DNA of 64,000 nt from Thozetella sp. PMI_491. Its lineage: Eukaryota > Ascomycota > Sordariomycetes > Chaetosphaeriales > Chaetosphaeriaceae. Where the stretch lies: NCBI GenBank assembly GCA_021432635.1, contig MU270044.1, positions 439,455-503,454 of the forward strand. Direction: 5' to 3'. Positions 1-11,021 of the stretch are shown here, piece after piece (within the stretch, counting starts at the first letter, position 1; each line of letters begins with the position of its first letter). The notes under the pieces were generated by a model. The model worked only from the letters and a program-made list of their open reading frames with translations, ran no database searches and had not been told where the DNA came from. Made by a program: the position numbers and the translations under genes.

Positions 1-2265
1 AAAAAAATAATAAAAGAAGTAATTAAGAAATATAATAAATATAATAAAAGCAAGATAAATTAGTATAAGATCTATAAAGAACTATAACCTCTTTTAATTC
101 TTAAAAAGTTATAAAGCTTAGTCTTTTTAGACTTTATTATAAAACTATTACTTTTAAAGAAATTTTTAACTAAAGTATTTTTAATAATATTTTAATAATT
201 ACTAATAAACTTATTAAATATAATTATTTTATCTTATATAAAGAAGCTAGTAATACTAGAAAACTAGTTTATATATTTATAAAAAATATTATTATAAATT
301 ATAAACTACTAGATAAGTTAGTTAGTAATAAAGATAAATTATTTACCTTAAACTTTTAAAAAGCTCTTATAGCCTAACTTAAAACTAAATACTAATTATT
401 AATAACTTATTACTCTTAGTCTAATAGATAAATAAAAAGACTTAACTAAACTATAAAATAATATCTATATTATTATATTAACTATAAATAAAATAATTAG
501 GTATAACTATTATTAATTATTTAGTTTACCTATAATAATACTAGACAAGAATTAATTAAAGTATCTTTATTTTTTACTAACTATAATTTTAAACTAAAAG
601 TTTACTAAACTCCTTTTAACTTAAAAGAGAATCCTAAAGTAAGATTAAAAGTTAAAGAATTAAAAACCTTATATAAATTTATAAAGAAAAAACTTAAGTT
701 TATCTATAATAAAATAAGTAAATATACTAACTAGAAAAGATTAAAAGGACTAATCTTTTAAAAGGGAGATAAAGTCTACTTTTTATAAAGAAATATTAAA
801 ATAATATAATTAAATAATAAATTAAATTTTAAAAAATTAGGACTATTTTAAATTAAAAAATAAACTAGTAAAGTTATATATAAGCTAAAATTACCCCTAA
901 TAATATAAATATACCTTATTTTCTATATTTTATTATTTAAACTAATACTAAAAAATACTAGATTAGATAAATATATAAAAGTTAATAAACAACTAGAATA
1001 TAAAGTAAAAAAATATTATAAACTCTTATAATACTAAAGATAAATTAAAATACTTAGTTAAATAAATAAGATATAATACTAGTAAAAATATATAAAAACC
1101 TAATAAATACCTAAAAAACTTATAAGAACTTATTTAACAGTTCTATTATTAAAACTCTAATTAACTAATACTAAGTTAAAACCTATCACCTCTTAATTAA
1201 TTACTTTAAAGGCTTTAAAAGACTAAACCTTACCTATTATATACTATTTAAAAAATATCTCCTTAGTATTATCCTTCTCTAAACTAACTATCCTATAGTT
1301 AAATAACTTCTTACCCCTAGCCTAAAGAAAATACTTTTATTGATATAATTACTCTAACTTAGCCAAAGCCTTAGATATATAATATTACATCTCTTCTTCC
1401 TCTTTTTTAATCTTTTTTAACTCTATTATATTATATAAAACTAAAACACTTATTAGCTAAAGCTAATAAAAATAATAAAACCCTTAAATATATATACTAT
1501 CCCTATTAAAGAATTATTATATAGTTTCCTTAAATATATATAGTTTAAACTTTTTAAAGATTATAATAATATAATATACTTAACCCTCTTATTAAAATAA
1601 TATGTATAAAGTATAACTACTTTTATACTATACTACTTAATATATTTAGCTAAATAATAATACTTATAAGTCTTACCTAAAATAGTTTTTCACTTCTCTA
1701 AAGGACTAGACATCCTATTAAAATATAACAATATAAAAGAAAAGAAATTATAATGACCTATTAATTAATAAATATAGGCTAAGGCCTACTTATAGGTTGC
1801 TGTAAATATCAATATAGAAGAGAGAGCTTATATTATATTTAAGGTATTAGCTACCTCCCTATAACTACTAATAAGGCCTAGCGCTTAGGCCTAGCGGTTA
1901 GTAAGGGCAGAACCCCTAGTAAATGCCTTAAGCACCTATATAAATATTCCACTAATAAGAAAGGATTACCTCCCTATAGGCTTAGTAATAATCCGGATTA
2001 CTAGGTGAGCTAGATCACTGGCGCTCCTTAAAATAGGTGAGCTATAAAGAGCAACCTAGTATATAAGACCACAGTCTCTACCTAGATAGATCAGTTAGCC
2101 TTTGCTCTTCAGTAATTAATCTATTTAAGCTACCCTAGCTTACACTCTAGATTCTACACCCCTTAGTTGATTAATGCTCCACTCGTCTCTAACCTCCCTA
2201 CCTTAGGAAAGAACCCCCTACGCATTAAGAATACTGACCCAAGGATCTTAGTGTTGTAACACTCT
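1..2265 (+). mobile_element. RIP-degraded Ty3/Gypsy LTR retrotransposon, 3' part
   Basis: The block is extremely AT-rich and full of TA/AA dinucleotides, unlike the GC-rich DNA that begins near 2270. Plus-strand traces follow the order of a fungal Gypsy pol 3' end. An integrase-core-like stretch lies at about 480-650. A lysine-rich stretch at about 650-780 is followed by a GPY/F-like module at about 780-900 and chromodomain-like traces at about 990-1150. A candidate 3' LTR closes the element. The 5' part lies outside the window. It is a fossil with dozens of breaks. The base bias fits repeat-induced point mutation, a process known in filamentous ascomycetes. The age cannot be set without the other LTR. 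Family assignment is by pattern only. Confidence 0.72.
1709..2262 (+). repeat. Candidate 3' LTR of the Gypsy fossil
   Basis: This stretch is less AT-saturated than the pol traces. It follows a purine-rich run near 1695-1705. It carries a TATA-like 'agtatataag' near 2058 and a directly repeated 'aggcctagcg' near 1876-1899. It ends near a 'tgttgtaaca' just before unique host DNA. Limits are estimates because the partner LTR is not in the window. Confidence 0.35.
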
Positions 2266-3247
2266 GCTTCCTGCTCCCCGTTCTGAGTATAGAGGGGTAT
2301 ACGCACCTCAGTGGAATAATAATTAGCGTTGCACGATAGACTTGATGTTGAAAATACAGCGTGACACGCTATTGGGCATTGATAAAGTCTTCCTGTAGTA
2401 CCTTCTCAATTCAGGTACCAGGTAGCACGCCCCATCCTTACCGCCTTCCTTTACTCCGTAGATCGCATCGAGGTCAAGGTCTGCTGACTACTGGAGCTGC
2501 AGGAGAGAGGTCCACTGTCCACTGGGGTGTGCGGGGCGAAGTGGGGCGGATGGGGGGTCTTTGAATGAGGGGTTGAAATGCCGCATCGGGCGAGGTCGCC
2601 GCCAATGGGCATCCACCGACAAAAAAAAATTCCCCCGGCCCGCCCCATTGGGTTCGTTGGCCGTGCACGCACGTCGAACGGCCACCCGGTTCCTCGTTAC
2701 TCCAGCTTTGTTCGGCAAAGGCCCGGCCGCAAGTTTCGCTCAAGACGGACGTTCCCACAGGCTAGCCGCCTTTCCCTCCCTCCCTACCGCCCTCCTCCCA
2801 CTCTTGAGGGACCATACTCCTCGGTATCCGGCCGCCGACTCTTGGCTCGCGCACCGCCTCTTCTTTGCTGGTCCTCTCCCTCCCTGGAGCATGCATATCG
2901 CCGTCCTCTCACCCTTCGTCGACGCTGCAGCATTAACCCCGACTCCATTGCTGCGAGCTCTCCCTCTCCACCTCTTTTTAAGCCTGATGCCGCTGTCTGC
3001 TACCTCCTGAGATTTCCCTGCGAGCCGCCTGCTCCGCTCCCGCCCCCGTTCCTTCATCCAACTTCCCCTGTACATATTTACAGACAACCAGCGTACATAC
3101 ACCTGCTAGACATACATCAGTCCTCTCTACGACGAGTCCCCCGCCCTCCCCCCCCGGTTCCGATCGAGGTTCTCAGCCTGGTTCTCTACCGCCGCGACGA
3201 CCGCCAGGACCTGCCCGCCCTCGGCCGATCTGTCCGCACGGCCGAGG
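2266..3247. other. Upstream region of the ubiquitin protease gene
   Basis: This 980-nt stretch goes from transposon edge to the UBP16-like start. From about 2750 on it is rich in C and T, typical of filamentous-fungal promoters and leaders. Open frames here lack a credible start or known domain and look like by-products of high GC. No protein-coding gene is seen. Confidence 0.5.
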
Positions 3248-5227
3248 ATGCCCGAGAAGACTCTCACGGTAGCTACGTATGCTGCTGGGGCTTCCCTGGC
3301 CGCCATCACCCTCATTTATGTCTTCGCCCCTACCTACTTCCTCGATGACGATGCCTCGGCTAGCTCGGGCGGCTTCTTTACCTCCGGCTCCCGGAAGAAG
3401 GGGGTGGTCGGATTATCCAATCCAGCCAACGACTGCTTCATTAACTCGGTACTCCAGGCGCTGGCGGGCCTTGGCGACCTCCGCGTCTACCTGATCCGCG
3501 AGATGCACCGACGCAGCCTGGATGAAGCCTGGGTTTACACGCGCGCCGTCCCGCCGGCCCACAGCGGCGCCAATGCGAACATGCCGGCATGGAAGCTCGA
3601 GGGCTTGCAAAGCGGCATTGTCACCAAGGGCCTGAAGGACATACTCGATTCCCTGAACGAGCGGCCCATCTACAAGAAGACCATCACGGCTGTCCCCTTC
3701 GTCAAGACTCTCGAAGTGGCCTTCCGCCAACGGATCAGCCGCCAGCAGCAAGATGCCCAAGAATTTCTCCAAGTCGTGGCGGAGAGGCTCTGCGATGAGT
3801 ACCACGCGGGCCGGAAGGCGCGGAACTTCGCTAGGCGCAAGCGTCTCCAGGCGAGCACGGGCGGGAGCTCGGAGCAACTAGATGACAAGCTGGTGGACCG
3901 GAAGCTCGCCATTCTCGCCGCCCACGCTCAAGGCATCATGTCGGCCAACTCGGATGGGCCGGATGCTACGCCTGAACGGGACCTCCCCCTCGACGAGCGC
4001 GGCGGCGAGGATGACGAGGACGACGGCGAGGAGGGCTTTCCCATGGAGGGAAAATTCGAATCGCAGATCGAATGCCTGACCTGCGGCTTCAAGCCACGCC
4101 CGACCGCCTCCACCTTCTGCACTCTTACGCTCAACGTCCCCCAGACATCATCGACATCCCTAAGCGCCTGCTTCGACGGCATGTTCAAGACCGAGTATAT
4201 CGACGACTTCAAGTGCGAGAAATGCCGCTTGCTCCACGCCATTTCTGTCCTCGAATCCGAGGCAAGCGCATCCACTTCCGCGAGTTTCAAGGCTAAGGCG
4301 ACAGAGGACAGTGCCCGGTTGCAAGCAGCGGTAGAGAAGGACCCCGAACACCCTCCGGAGGACATTGTCTTGCCCGATCTGCGCCGCGCCCCAAAGCGGC
4401 GAATCGCTCGTCACATTCGCCTGACCGACTTCCCCAAGGTTATGGCTGTCCACCTCTCGAGGTCGATCTATGATGCCAGCCATCTTTCCCAGAAGAACTC
4501 GGCCAAGGTCTCCTTCCCCGAGCAGCTACCGCTCGGCGGGCTTCTCAACCAGAGGCGGTACAAGCTCCTCGCGCTCGTGACCCACAAGGGCAGCCACCAT
4601 TCAGGGCACTACGAGTCCTTCCGGCGACAGAACGTCCAGGCCCCTTACCCCAATATCAACACGTTCCAGCCTTCCGGGGTGTACAGCCGGACCGCTAGCC
4701 CGGCGTCGACCCCACAAATGGCCTCTACGCCTCGGGTCGGAGCAGCGCTGGGGTCTGGGGAAAGCAGCCCGTTGACTTCGACGCCAGATCTCTTGTCAGC
4801 AACTGGATCAGGGAAGACATCAAACCTCTCGTTGGAGTCGACGTCGCCACCAACCCCTACGCGGCGGCTGGCTCCGACATCGGCTCCGCGCGATCGCGAG
4901 GGAGAGACCAGCAGCCTTAGGTCCGTCGCAGCCTCGGCCCGCACAACCTTGACCAAGTTAGCGTCTCGGCCGTCTTCTAGGGCTGGCAGCCGAAGCGGAA
5001 CACCCGCAGGTGACTCCCCGCCTCTACCTAGCTCGGTAGCAGTAGTAGGTCCACCAGGAGAAGTGAAAGCTGGTCTGGCCGCTAAGCCCAGGAAACGGAG
5101 GCACCATGAGAGGTGGTGGCGCATTAGTGATGAAAAAGTAAAGGAGGCTAGCACCCGCGATGTCCTGGGGATGCAGCGAGAGGTCTACTTGCTATTTTAT
5201 GAACTAGAAAGGCATACTATGCCTTGA
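3248..5227 (+). CDS. UBP16: Membrane-anchored ubiquitin carboxyl-terminal hydrolase (USP family, Ubp16/USP30-like)
   Basis: Intronless, 659 aa, starting at ATG 3248. A hydrophobic segment at residues about 8-32 suggests an N-terminal membrane anchor, as in yeast Ubp16 and animal USP30 on the mitochondrial outer membrane. The catalytic Cys box is GLSNPANDCFINS with Cys63. It differs from the usual GLxNxGNTC form. Two zinc-knuckle pairs lie at Cys276/Cys279 and Cys323/Cys326. The His box HSGHYESF carries His454, and WWRISD supplies Asp628. About 165 Ser/Thr/Pro-rich residues separate His454 from Asp628, a disordered insert that may be regulatory. The enzyme should remove ubiquitin from membrane-associated proteins. 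The USP fold is clear; organelle and orthology are inferred from the anchor and domain order. Confidence 0.9.
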   Translation: MPEKTLTVATYAAGASLAAITLIYVFAPTYFLDDDASASSGGFFTSGSRKKGVVGLSNPANDCFINSVLQALAGLGDLRVYLIREMHRRSLDEAWVYTRAVPPAHSGANANMPAWKLEGLQSGIVTKGLKDILDSLNERPIYKKTITAVPFVKTLEVAFRQRISRQQQDAQEFLQVVAERLCDEYHAGRKARNFARRKRLQASTGGSSEQLDDKLVDRKLAILAAHAQGIMSANSDGPDATPERDLPLDERGGEDDEDDGEEGFPMEGKFESQIECLTCGFKPRPTASTFCTLTLNVPQTSSTSLSACFDGMFKTEYIDDFKCEKCRLLHAISVLESEASASTSASFKAKATEDSARLQAAVEKDPEHPPEDIVLPDLRRAPKRRIARHIRLTDFPKVMAVHLSRSIYDASHLSQKNSAKVSFPEQLPLGGLLNQRRYKLLALVTHKGSHHSGHYESFRRQNVQAPYPNINTFQPSGVYSRTASPASTPQMASTPRVGAALGSGESSPLTSTPDLLSATGSGKTSNLSLESTSPPTPTRRLAPTSAPRDREGETSSLRSVAASARTTLTKLASRPSSRAGSRSGTPAGDSPPLPSSVAVVGPPGEVKAGLAAKPRKRRHHERWWRISDEKVKEASTRDVLGMQREVYLLFYELERHTMP

Positions 5228-5921
5228 GCAAGTTTGGGTCAAGAGGGAGCGAATAAAACAGCCCAAGATGCAGGAGAGAGAGTTTCATTTTGACTGGGGT
5301 CATCGAGGTGTTTGCATAGTAGAGGCGAGGCATGTTGGTCTGTTGGGTAGATGGTGCATGTACGAATCAGAGGAAGGGTGTGGACGGCGCATCTTGCATA
5401 GCTTAGAACGGTGTCCGGTCATCTGGAGTTCTGTGCTTTTCCAGTAGGGAGGAGGGCCTTGGGTATCTGCCACCAACCCCCAAGTCGTCACCGTCCTGTG
5501 AGGTACGGCAGCCTAGGCTTGTCTTGGAAAAGGGGGTCATATGTGGTACCGTAGATGCTGGTACTTCCAGCCTGCCGCCGGATTTGCACTTGTAGTTCTA
5601 CTTAAGGAAACCGGGAAAGTTGCATGCAACACACTGGGCTAAGTCGAACGATACCATGAGTGCGCTGCCCCGATCGGCGGTTCTTCAAGGCCGCTCGTCA
5701 ACTTCAAGTGTTGCGTTACCACAATCAAAGGAAAGCAGACATCAACCCCCGAGAGTATCCGAGTAGGGCAGCCATTCTCCTTCGCCGATGACGGCAAGGG
5801 AGGCGATGGACAGGGGCGAAAATACCCCCAGGCCCTGCCGTGCCACCCTTTCTTATTCAACACCAAAGCGCGCCAACCTCCTCCTCCCGATCCATCTAGG
5901 CCAGACCATGCACGCTCGAAT
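5228..5921. other. Convergent 3' intergenic region
   Basis: It lies between the stop codons of the plus-strand ubiquitin protease and the minus-strand KES1 gene, so it probably holds both 3' UTRs. No convincing coding frame, RNA gene or repeat is seen. Confidence 0.5.
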
Positions 5922-7374
5922 TCATTGTCCTAGAACTTCCTCGGCGAATCTGGAGGCCTCCTCCTCGCTCAGGGGAGGTTGGCTGCGTACTTTTTCCGCC
6001 TTGGCCTGGTCGAATCTCCAGAGGCCACCCGTCTTGTCCGCGTCGCCGTGGTCTGGCACGCCCACGGCAGGGCCGAGCTCGCTTAGGAGTTGGTCACCTG
6101 GTTGAACAGTGAAATAGCGGCGCTGCCACATGCGGCCCTCCGCCTTCTCTTTCGCGCGGAGTTCGCGCTGTGCGTTCTCGATCTTGCTCTTCTCTTGGCC
6201 TACTAAGTCAAGGTCACCCGACGCGATACCTGCGGACACCTTGGACCAGGCGCGGCGAGACTCAAGTGGGTGCTGCTGCTCCAGAGGGGCGACGATGAGC
6301 TTCGATGTCGGAGTTGTAGAAGGGTCCCAGGAATCCACCAGATTGTCGCGGCTGTTGTGTTTGGGGGGGCCAGAATGAATCTCAAAGGTTTTGGTCCACT
6401 GCCCCGAAGCATTGTAGAGGACTTCTTTCTCGTTGCCAGTGGGGTAGAGCGAGGCCACCAACGAGTTCTTCTTGCCAGAGAGCCAGCCCTTTCCGCTGTA
6501 GTCGATCTTGGAGGTGAAGCCGGTGGATGATACAATGTATGAGGCGCCTTCCAGTTCGATGAATGGGGAGCCGAATATGAGACCCTCGATGTGAAGCGCC
6601 GGGAGCGTGATAAGATATTTGTCAGGCTCCGCTGAGTCCGGGGCGGGAACAGTCAAGATGGCGTGGCCGATCTGCTTGATGTTGATAGTTTTAGAGAAGG
6701 AGGCCTTCTGGGCATTGTAGCCCTCGAGGTGAACCATGGTGGGAATGTTGGTGATTGAATACGCCGTCGCAGGCGGGTGGTGGCTGTAACCATGCTAGGT
6801 GTGAGCGCCGAACCCGGAAGACCAAATGGTTTCCCTCCGAAGGAGGGGGGCGGGGGGAGGCGGGGGGAGTTACTCACCTCACTTGCTCGCTAATCAACTC
6901 GGTCGTCCCAGCATCGTCCTCCCACTTGCCGAGGAAGAGCTCGCCTAAGAAGGGGTTGAGAGGCTTCTTCTCATTCCCGTACTGCTCGCTCCGACTGGCA
7001 TACTGTTGCTTCAGAGTGGTCAAGAACCACTTCAGCACGAGAAAGGCCCGCTTGGCGGGGTCGGGCTCTTTGGACGCGGCTACGAAGACGGAGGGGTGTT
7101 CGCACCAGTACGAACTGAACTCAGTGAGGCTGGTGGACGAGAGGATGAAAGGGGGAGCCGTCAGGCTGGCGAGGTCCCCATTGAAGGAGGCGATGGACTA
7201 GACGGGAGTGGGTGTCAGCGAAAACCAACGTGAGTGTCTCGAGGGTACGCGGCGGCACAGGGGGCTCGCAGAACGATGCCGCTCGGTTGGGGAAGGACGT
7301 AACAGCGTGCGTACCTTGAGGAAAGCACCCCAGCTTCCTCCGCTGGCCTGCGGGTTCGGTGTTGTTGAACTCAT
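5922..7374 (-). CDS. KES1: Oxysterol-binding protein, Kes1/Osh4 class
   Basis: Three exons on the minus strand: 7374-7315, 7197-6878 and 6783-5922, giving 413 aa. Donors are GTACGC and GTGAGT; acceptors are CTAG and ACAG. Joining exons 2 and 3 rebuilds the OSBP signature EQVSHHPP (residues 124-131), with the intron falling inside the Ser codon. This strongly supports the model. The protein starts MSSTTPNPQ and is nearly all lipid-transfer (ORD) domain, without PH or ankyrin modules. This matches the short Kes1/Osh4 class (yeast protein 434 aa). The family exchanges sterol for PI4P between Golgi/trans-Golgi and ER membranes. It is convergent with the UBP16-like gene. Substrates are inferred from the family. 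Confidence 0.95.
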
Positions 7375-8283
7375 GGCTCGGGGTTCTACGCCCGCCGCAG
7401 TCAGGCGCGCGCAAGTTGGGATACGGCGGGGTGCCCGACTGGGAAACGCGGGGCAAAAGGCCGAGACAGGTCAAGGGCCGCGCTGACGGTGCATCCACGA
7501 GGGGCTCCGGACAGCGAGGTTTCAACGGCAACAGAAAATCGCGAAAGGTTGGCAAATATATGCTGCGGCAGGTAACAAACCTCACGAGAAGGTGGGGGAA
7601 GGGGGGCAGGGTCAAATACTGCAAGGTACCTAGGATAGAAGGGGGGGAGAAAGTTGCTGAAGCTGGTCCCACCTACTGCTGTATATCATCTCCCTGGGGC
7701 CAGGGCGGGAGGAGGGCCAAGGGGGTGGGTGTGTGGCACGGCTTTTTTTTTTTTTTTTTGACGTCAAGAACCCTATGGCCACCAAACGTCATTGGCACGC
7801 GACACCGCGCGGAAGCAGTGCTGCTTGCGGGGGGGCGTCAAGTGGCGGGGTCGTCTCCCGGATCTGGCTCGCCGGGTGTGGATCCCCTTGACAATAGGGA
7901 GCTAGACAATCCAAGCAAGCCAGGGCAGTGCCCAACAAAGCCCCGCCCATTGGAGGTTGTGATCGTCACGTCACAGCTTCAAGGCCAACCCCCAACGGGA
8001 GGAGGCTAGCAGACTAGTTGGGTAGTTGCGCCGGTCGCGCCTTACTTCGTCTGGTCGGGTATCGTACCGTCTACCTCTCTAGCCTACACGCCGATGCGCC
8101 ACAGTGTTCCGCTCCCTACTCCCAACGCCTGCCATACCAAACCATACCATGCACGCACGCACGCCTCCTCCATAGGCATTGTACATACTCTTACGGCAGA
8201 AGGGCGGCACCCACCCCCGAGAACCCCAAGCAGAACCAAACAGATAGACAAGCCGGTATCCTCCAACCGCATGGATGTGTACA
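7375..8283. other. Upstream region of KES1
   Basis: About 0.9 kb between KES1 start and the 3' end of the GT31 gene. It contains an 18-T homopolymer at about 7742-7759 and a short GCAC tandem run near 8150-8166. GC-driven open frames here show no domain. No gene is supported. Confidence 0.45.
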
Positions 8284-9753
8284 TCACTGGGAGCACTGGC
8301 TCAGGAGCCTCATGACGAGTGCCACGTTGAGGCCGGATGCGAAGCCCGTCTTCTCCTCGCCCACAATCATCCACGGGCTCATATGGCAGGACTCGGTCGC
8401 CTTATCCCACGTCCAGGCGAGACAGGCGTCGTGGCGCTGCTCACAAAGGTCGGCGCATTTGACTGCCGCATTAACTCCTAGGACTGTCGTGCTTGACTCG
8501 TCAGTCCTGCCGACGTGGTCCTCTCCCTGCATGATCGGTTCCGACTCGAGCAGGTTAAAGTTGGTTTGGTCGTAAACATTCCACAGTTCGCTCCACACCA
8601 AAGGCTGCTGAATGGCGCTGAAGAAATCCATGGTCTCTGTCATCTGCCTGGTGTCCGCGAGCCCATGGAAGGCGACGATGGGCGAGCAGAAACGGTCGGC
8701 CGCAATCCGGGCGATGCGTGGTCGCTCGCCGTTGAAGAAGCGCCCGTGCCGCTCGTCGAGATACACGCCAATCTTCATCAAGGTTGTTGCCACCAGCTTG
8801 TCCCCCCAAGTCTCCTCGACGGAGCGGGCGTAGGCTTCCGAGACGAGGGGGGCATTGTCGTCGAACAGGAGTCGCATGACCGCGCCCGAGAGTACAATGG
8901 AGGAGCCACCGTGCGCGAAGCGACCTTTAAAGTCCCCGACCGGATTCCCTAGATATAAGGGCTTGCTTGGATCGAGTTGGCCGAGCATCGCGCGGAGGTT
9001 TGGCTTGAGGATGTATGTATCATCGTCGAGCATTACGTACCACTTCCTGCCTGGCATCTTGCGGTGTGCCAGCTCCAGGCCGGGGATGAACTGCCGAAAG
9101 GAGAGAGCATTGGTCAGAAACGAACGACGAAATCCCAGGAGAGAAGGGGAAGGGAGGGGGTGTTCCGGGTCACGGCGCACATATCAGAAAGGGCATACCT
9201 TTAGAGCATCCAGCTCCCAGCCAACTTCCTTAGACAGGGAAATGGCCCGCTCGCGGTTGCCGGATCGGATGGCCGCCGACATGTTGGCATACTTCTCTAG
9301 CTTTGAAGCGCGCGCGAGGCTGCCCAAGCCTCCGGACTGAGCCATGCTCGCGATAACGTCATGGACCTGGATATCTTTGCCGTCGTGCCTGATCCGTGTC
9401 GCGAAGTCAGCAATCACCAGGACGCTGGCCTGGGCGCTATCGTCAGCCTCAAAACCGAGGGCCTCGAGTTGCGCCGGGACTCGGAACTGGGTACCGTAGC
9501 CGGTCTTAGTAACGAAGCTAACGTCGTGGTCAAGGTCGACAGGGAACTTTGGGGACCGGAAGATCCAGTTATCGGGAGGACCAGGGTTTTGGCCGGGGAT
9601 GAGGGCCACAGCCTGGTTGGAAGCAAAGCGGAAGAACAAGACGACTGAGTGATCGTACGGCATGAGAGCCCACAGGACAACGCCACAGGCAGTGAGGGTG
9701 ATGAGGAGGGCGGGGAGGGGGCGGCGAGCGCCGCCAAGGCTAGGCCAGCGCAT
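8284..9753 (-). CDS. Type II membrane glycosyltransferase, GT31/fringe-like
   Basis: Two exons, 9753-9199 and 9090-8284, joined in phase 0 at ...ELDALK|FIPGLEL, giving 453 aa. Residues about 13-30 form a single hydrophobic signal-anchor, as expected for a Golgi type II enzyme. The catalytic DxD-type motif is LDDDTYILK (acidic residues 207-209). It is followed by a GNP...FAHGGSSIVLS stretch typical of GT31/fringe-like enzymes. The C-terminal ~70 residues have regularly spaced cysteines (CADLCEQ...CLAWTW...SCHMSPW), resembling a PAN/apple-like module. Donor sugar and acceptor cannot be told from sequence. The probable role is glycan elongation on secreted or wall proteins. Confidence 0.88.
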
Positions 9754-11021
9754 GATGGTTGTCCACGAATGAATACCCTTTTATCGTCTAGAGAGAAGTG
9801 TATTCGGGGTGGTGTTGGTTCAAGAGGAGAGGTGAAGTGGGTGAGAGAAGAAAAGTGAAGAGGCAGAACCTGGAGGGGCAAGGAAACCCAGATGGAAGTG
9901 GGCGGGAGTGGGTGAAGAGTGAAGACAAAGTGAACAACACGACACGCAGCAGTCCGGACGCAAGCTTCGGTCGGGACGATTTGGGATTGTTTTTTCTTCT
10001 TTCGATCCTATCCTTTCCACTGCACCATATCGCGTGCCCCTTTCACCCCAATTCTCTCCCGTTTTTATTTTCCAGCAGGAGACGAAGGCAGTCCCAAGCC
10101 CCCGGTGCCAGCTTGGCTCACGGGAATAGAAATAGCTTGCAGCACTCGCGAGAACAAAAGACATGAGTCTTGGGCGCCCAAGTACAGATGAAGGGAGGAA
10201 GGAGGAAGGAAAAGCGCAAGAGCCGCACGGGAGGGGGCGGGCTGGTTTTGGCTATTCTGTCCCATGTTTCCGCGCTCAGTGGGGTGAGTGTTTCTAAAGT
10301 CTGGGCACACATATCTTGGGCATTAAGTATCAGGTAAGTACGGCACCTACAGCCAAGGCTACCTAATTTAGTTGACATGAGCGGCATTGCTCCCCATTTT
10401 CCTGATCTTCAAGCCGTGATCAGGGGCATTTGTCACTAGTGTGACAGCTGCGATGGTAGACGCCGCTTGTGTACAGTCTTGAGTTGTCCCTATCCGACTA
10501 GCCGACTAGCAGGGAGTGCCTGGCAACGCCAACCACTCGGGCGACACCGCTTTCCAGTGGGTCTCCTTCTTGAGGCATGGGCGAGGAAATCTAGATCGGT
10601 AAGATCGGATAACAAAGGGGTGGGAAGGAAAAGGTACACAAGCTTGACGAGGCATCTTCGCGCAATGAGGTGAAAGACGTTCAATTGTGGGGTGGTGACC
10701 GATGGGGCTCGGAACAAGGGTCCTCCCGTATTAAGCGTCGATCCCTTCACCAGGTGCCACCCTTGCCTGGAACCCTAATATACATGGCGATCGCTCCGTG
10801 AGAGGGACCGAGACTGCGCGTGGGCAATTCGAGACCGTGGACCGTGGTGTACCGCCTCGTCAGCTTCCAGAAAAGAAAAGGCGAGTGCGGATGGTTCCGC
10901 GTGCGTCAGGAATCACGCGGTTCTCCCCATGTCATTCACGCATGCCTCGTCATGTAGCAAATAAGTACCTCGCTCAACATCTACACGGTCCCATGCAATG
11001 CTTGAGCGAGCCTAGGCCGGT
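9754..11021. other. Intergenic region upstream of the GT31 gene
   Basis: About 1.27 kb from the glycosyltransferase start to the MFS stop codon. Sequence near 9790-10060 is purine-rich on the plus strand, i.e. pyrimidine-rich on the transcribed strand of the GT31 gene, as in fungal core promoters. No gene is seen. Confidence 0.45.

Noticed and set aside
2578-3348. Open frame of 256 codons upstream of and overlapping the UBP16-like start
   Set aside because: Pro/Arg-rich low-complexity translation without a domain. It overlaps the true gene in another frame and follows the C/T-rich promoter composition.
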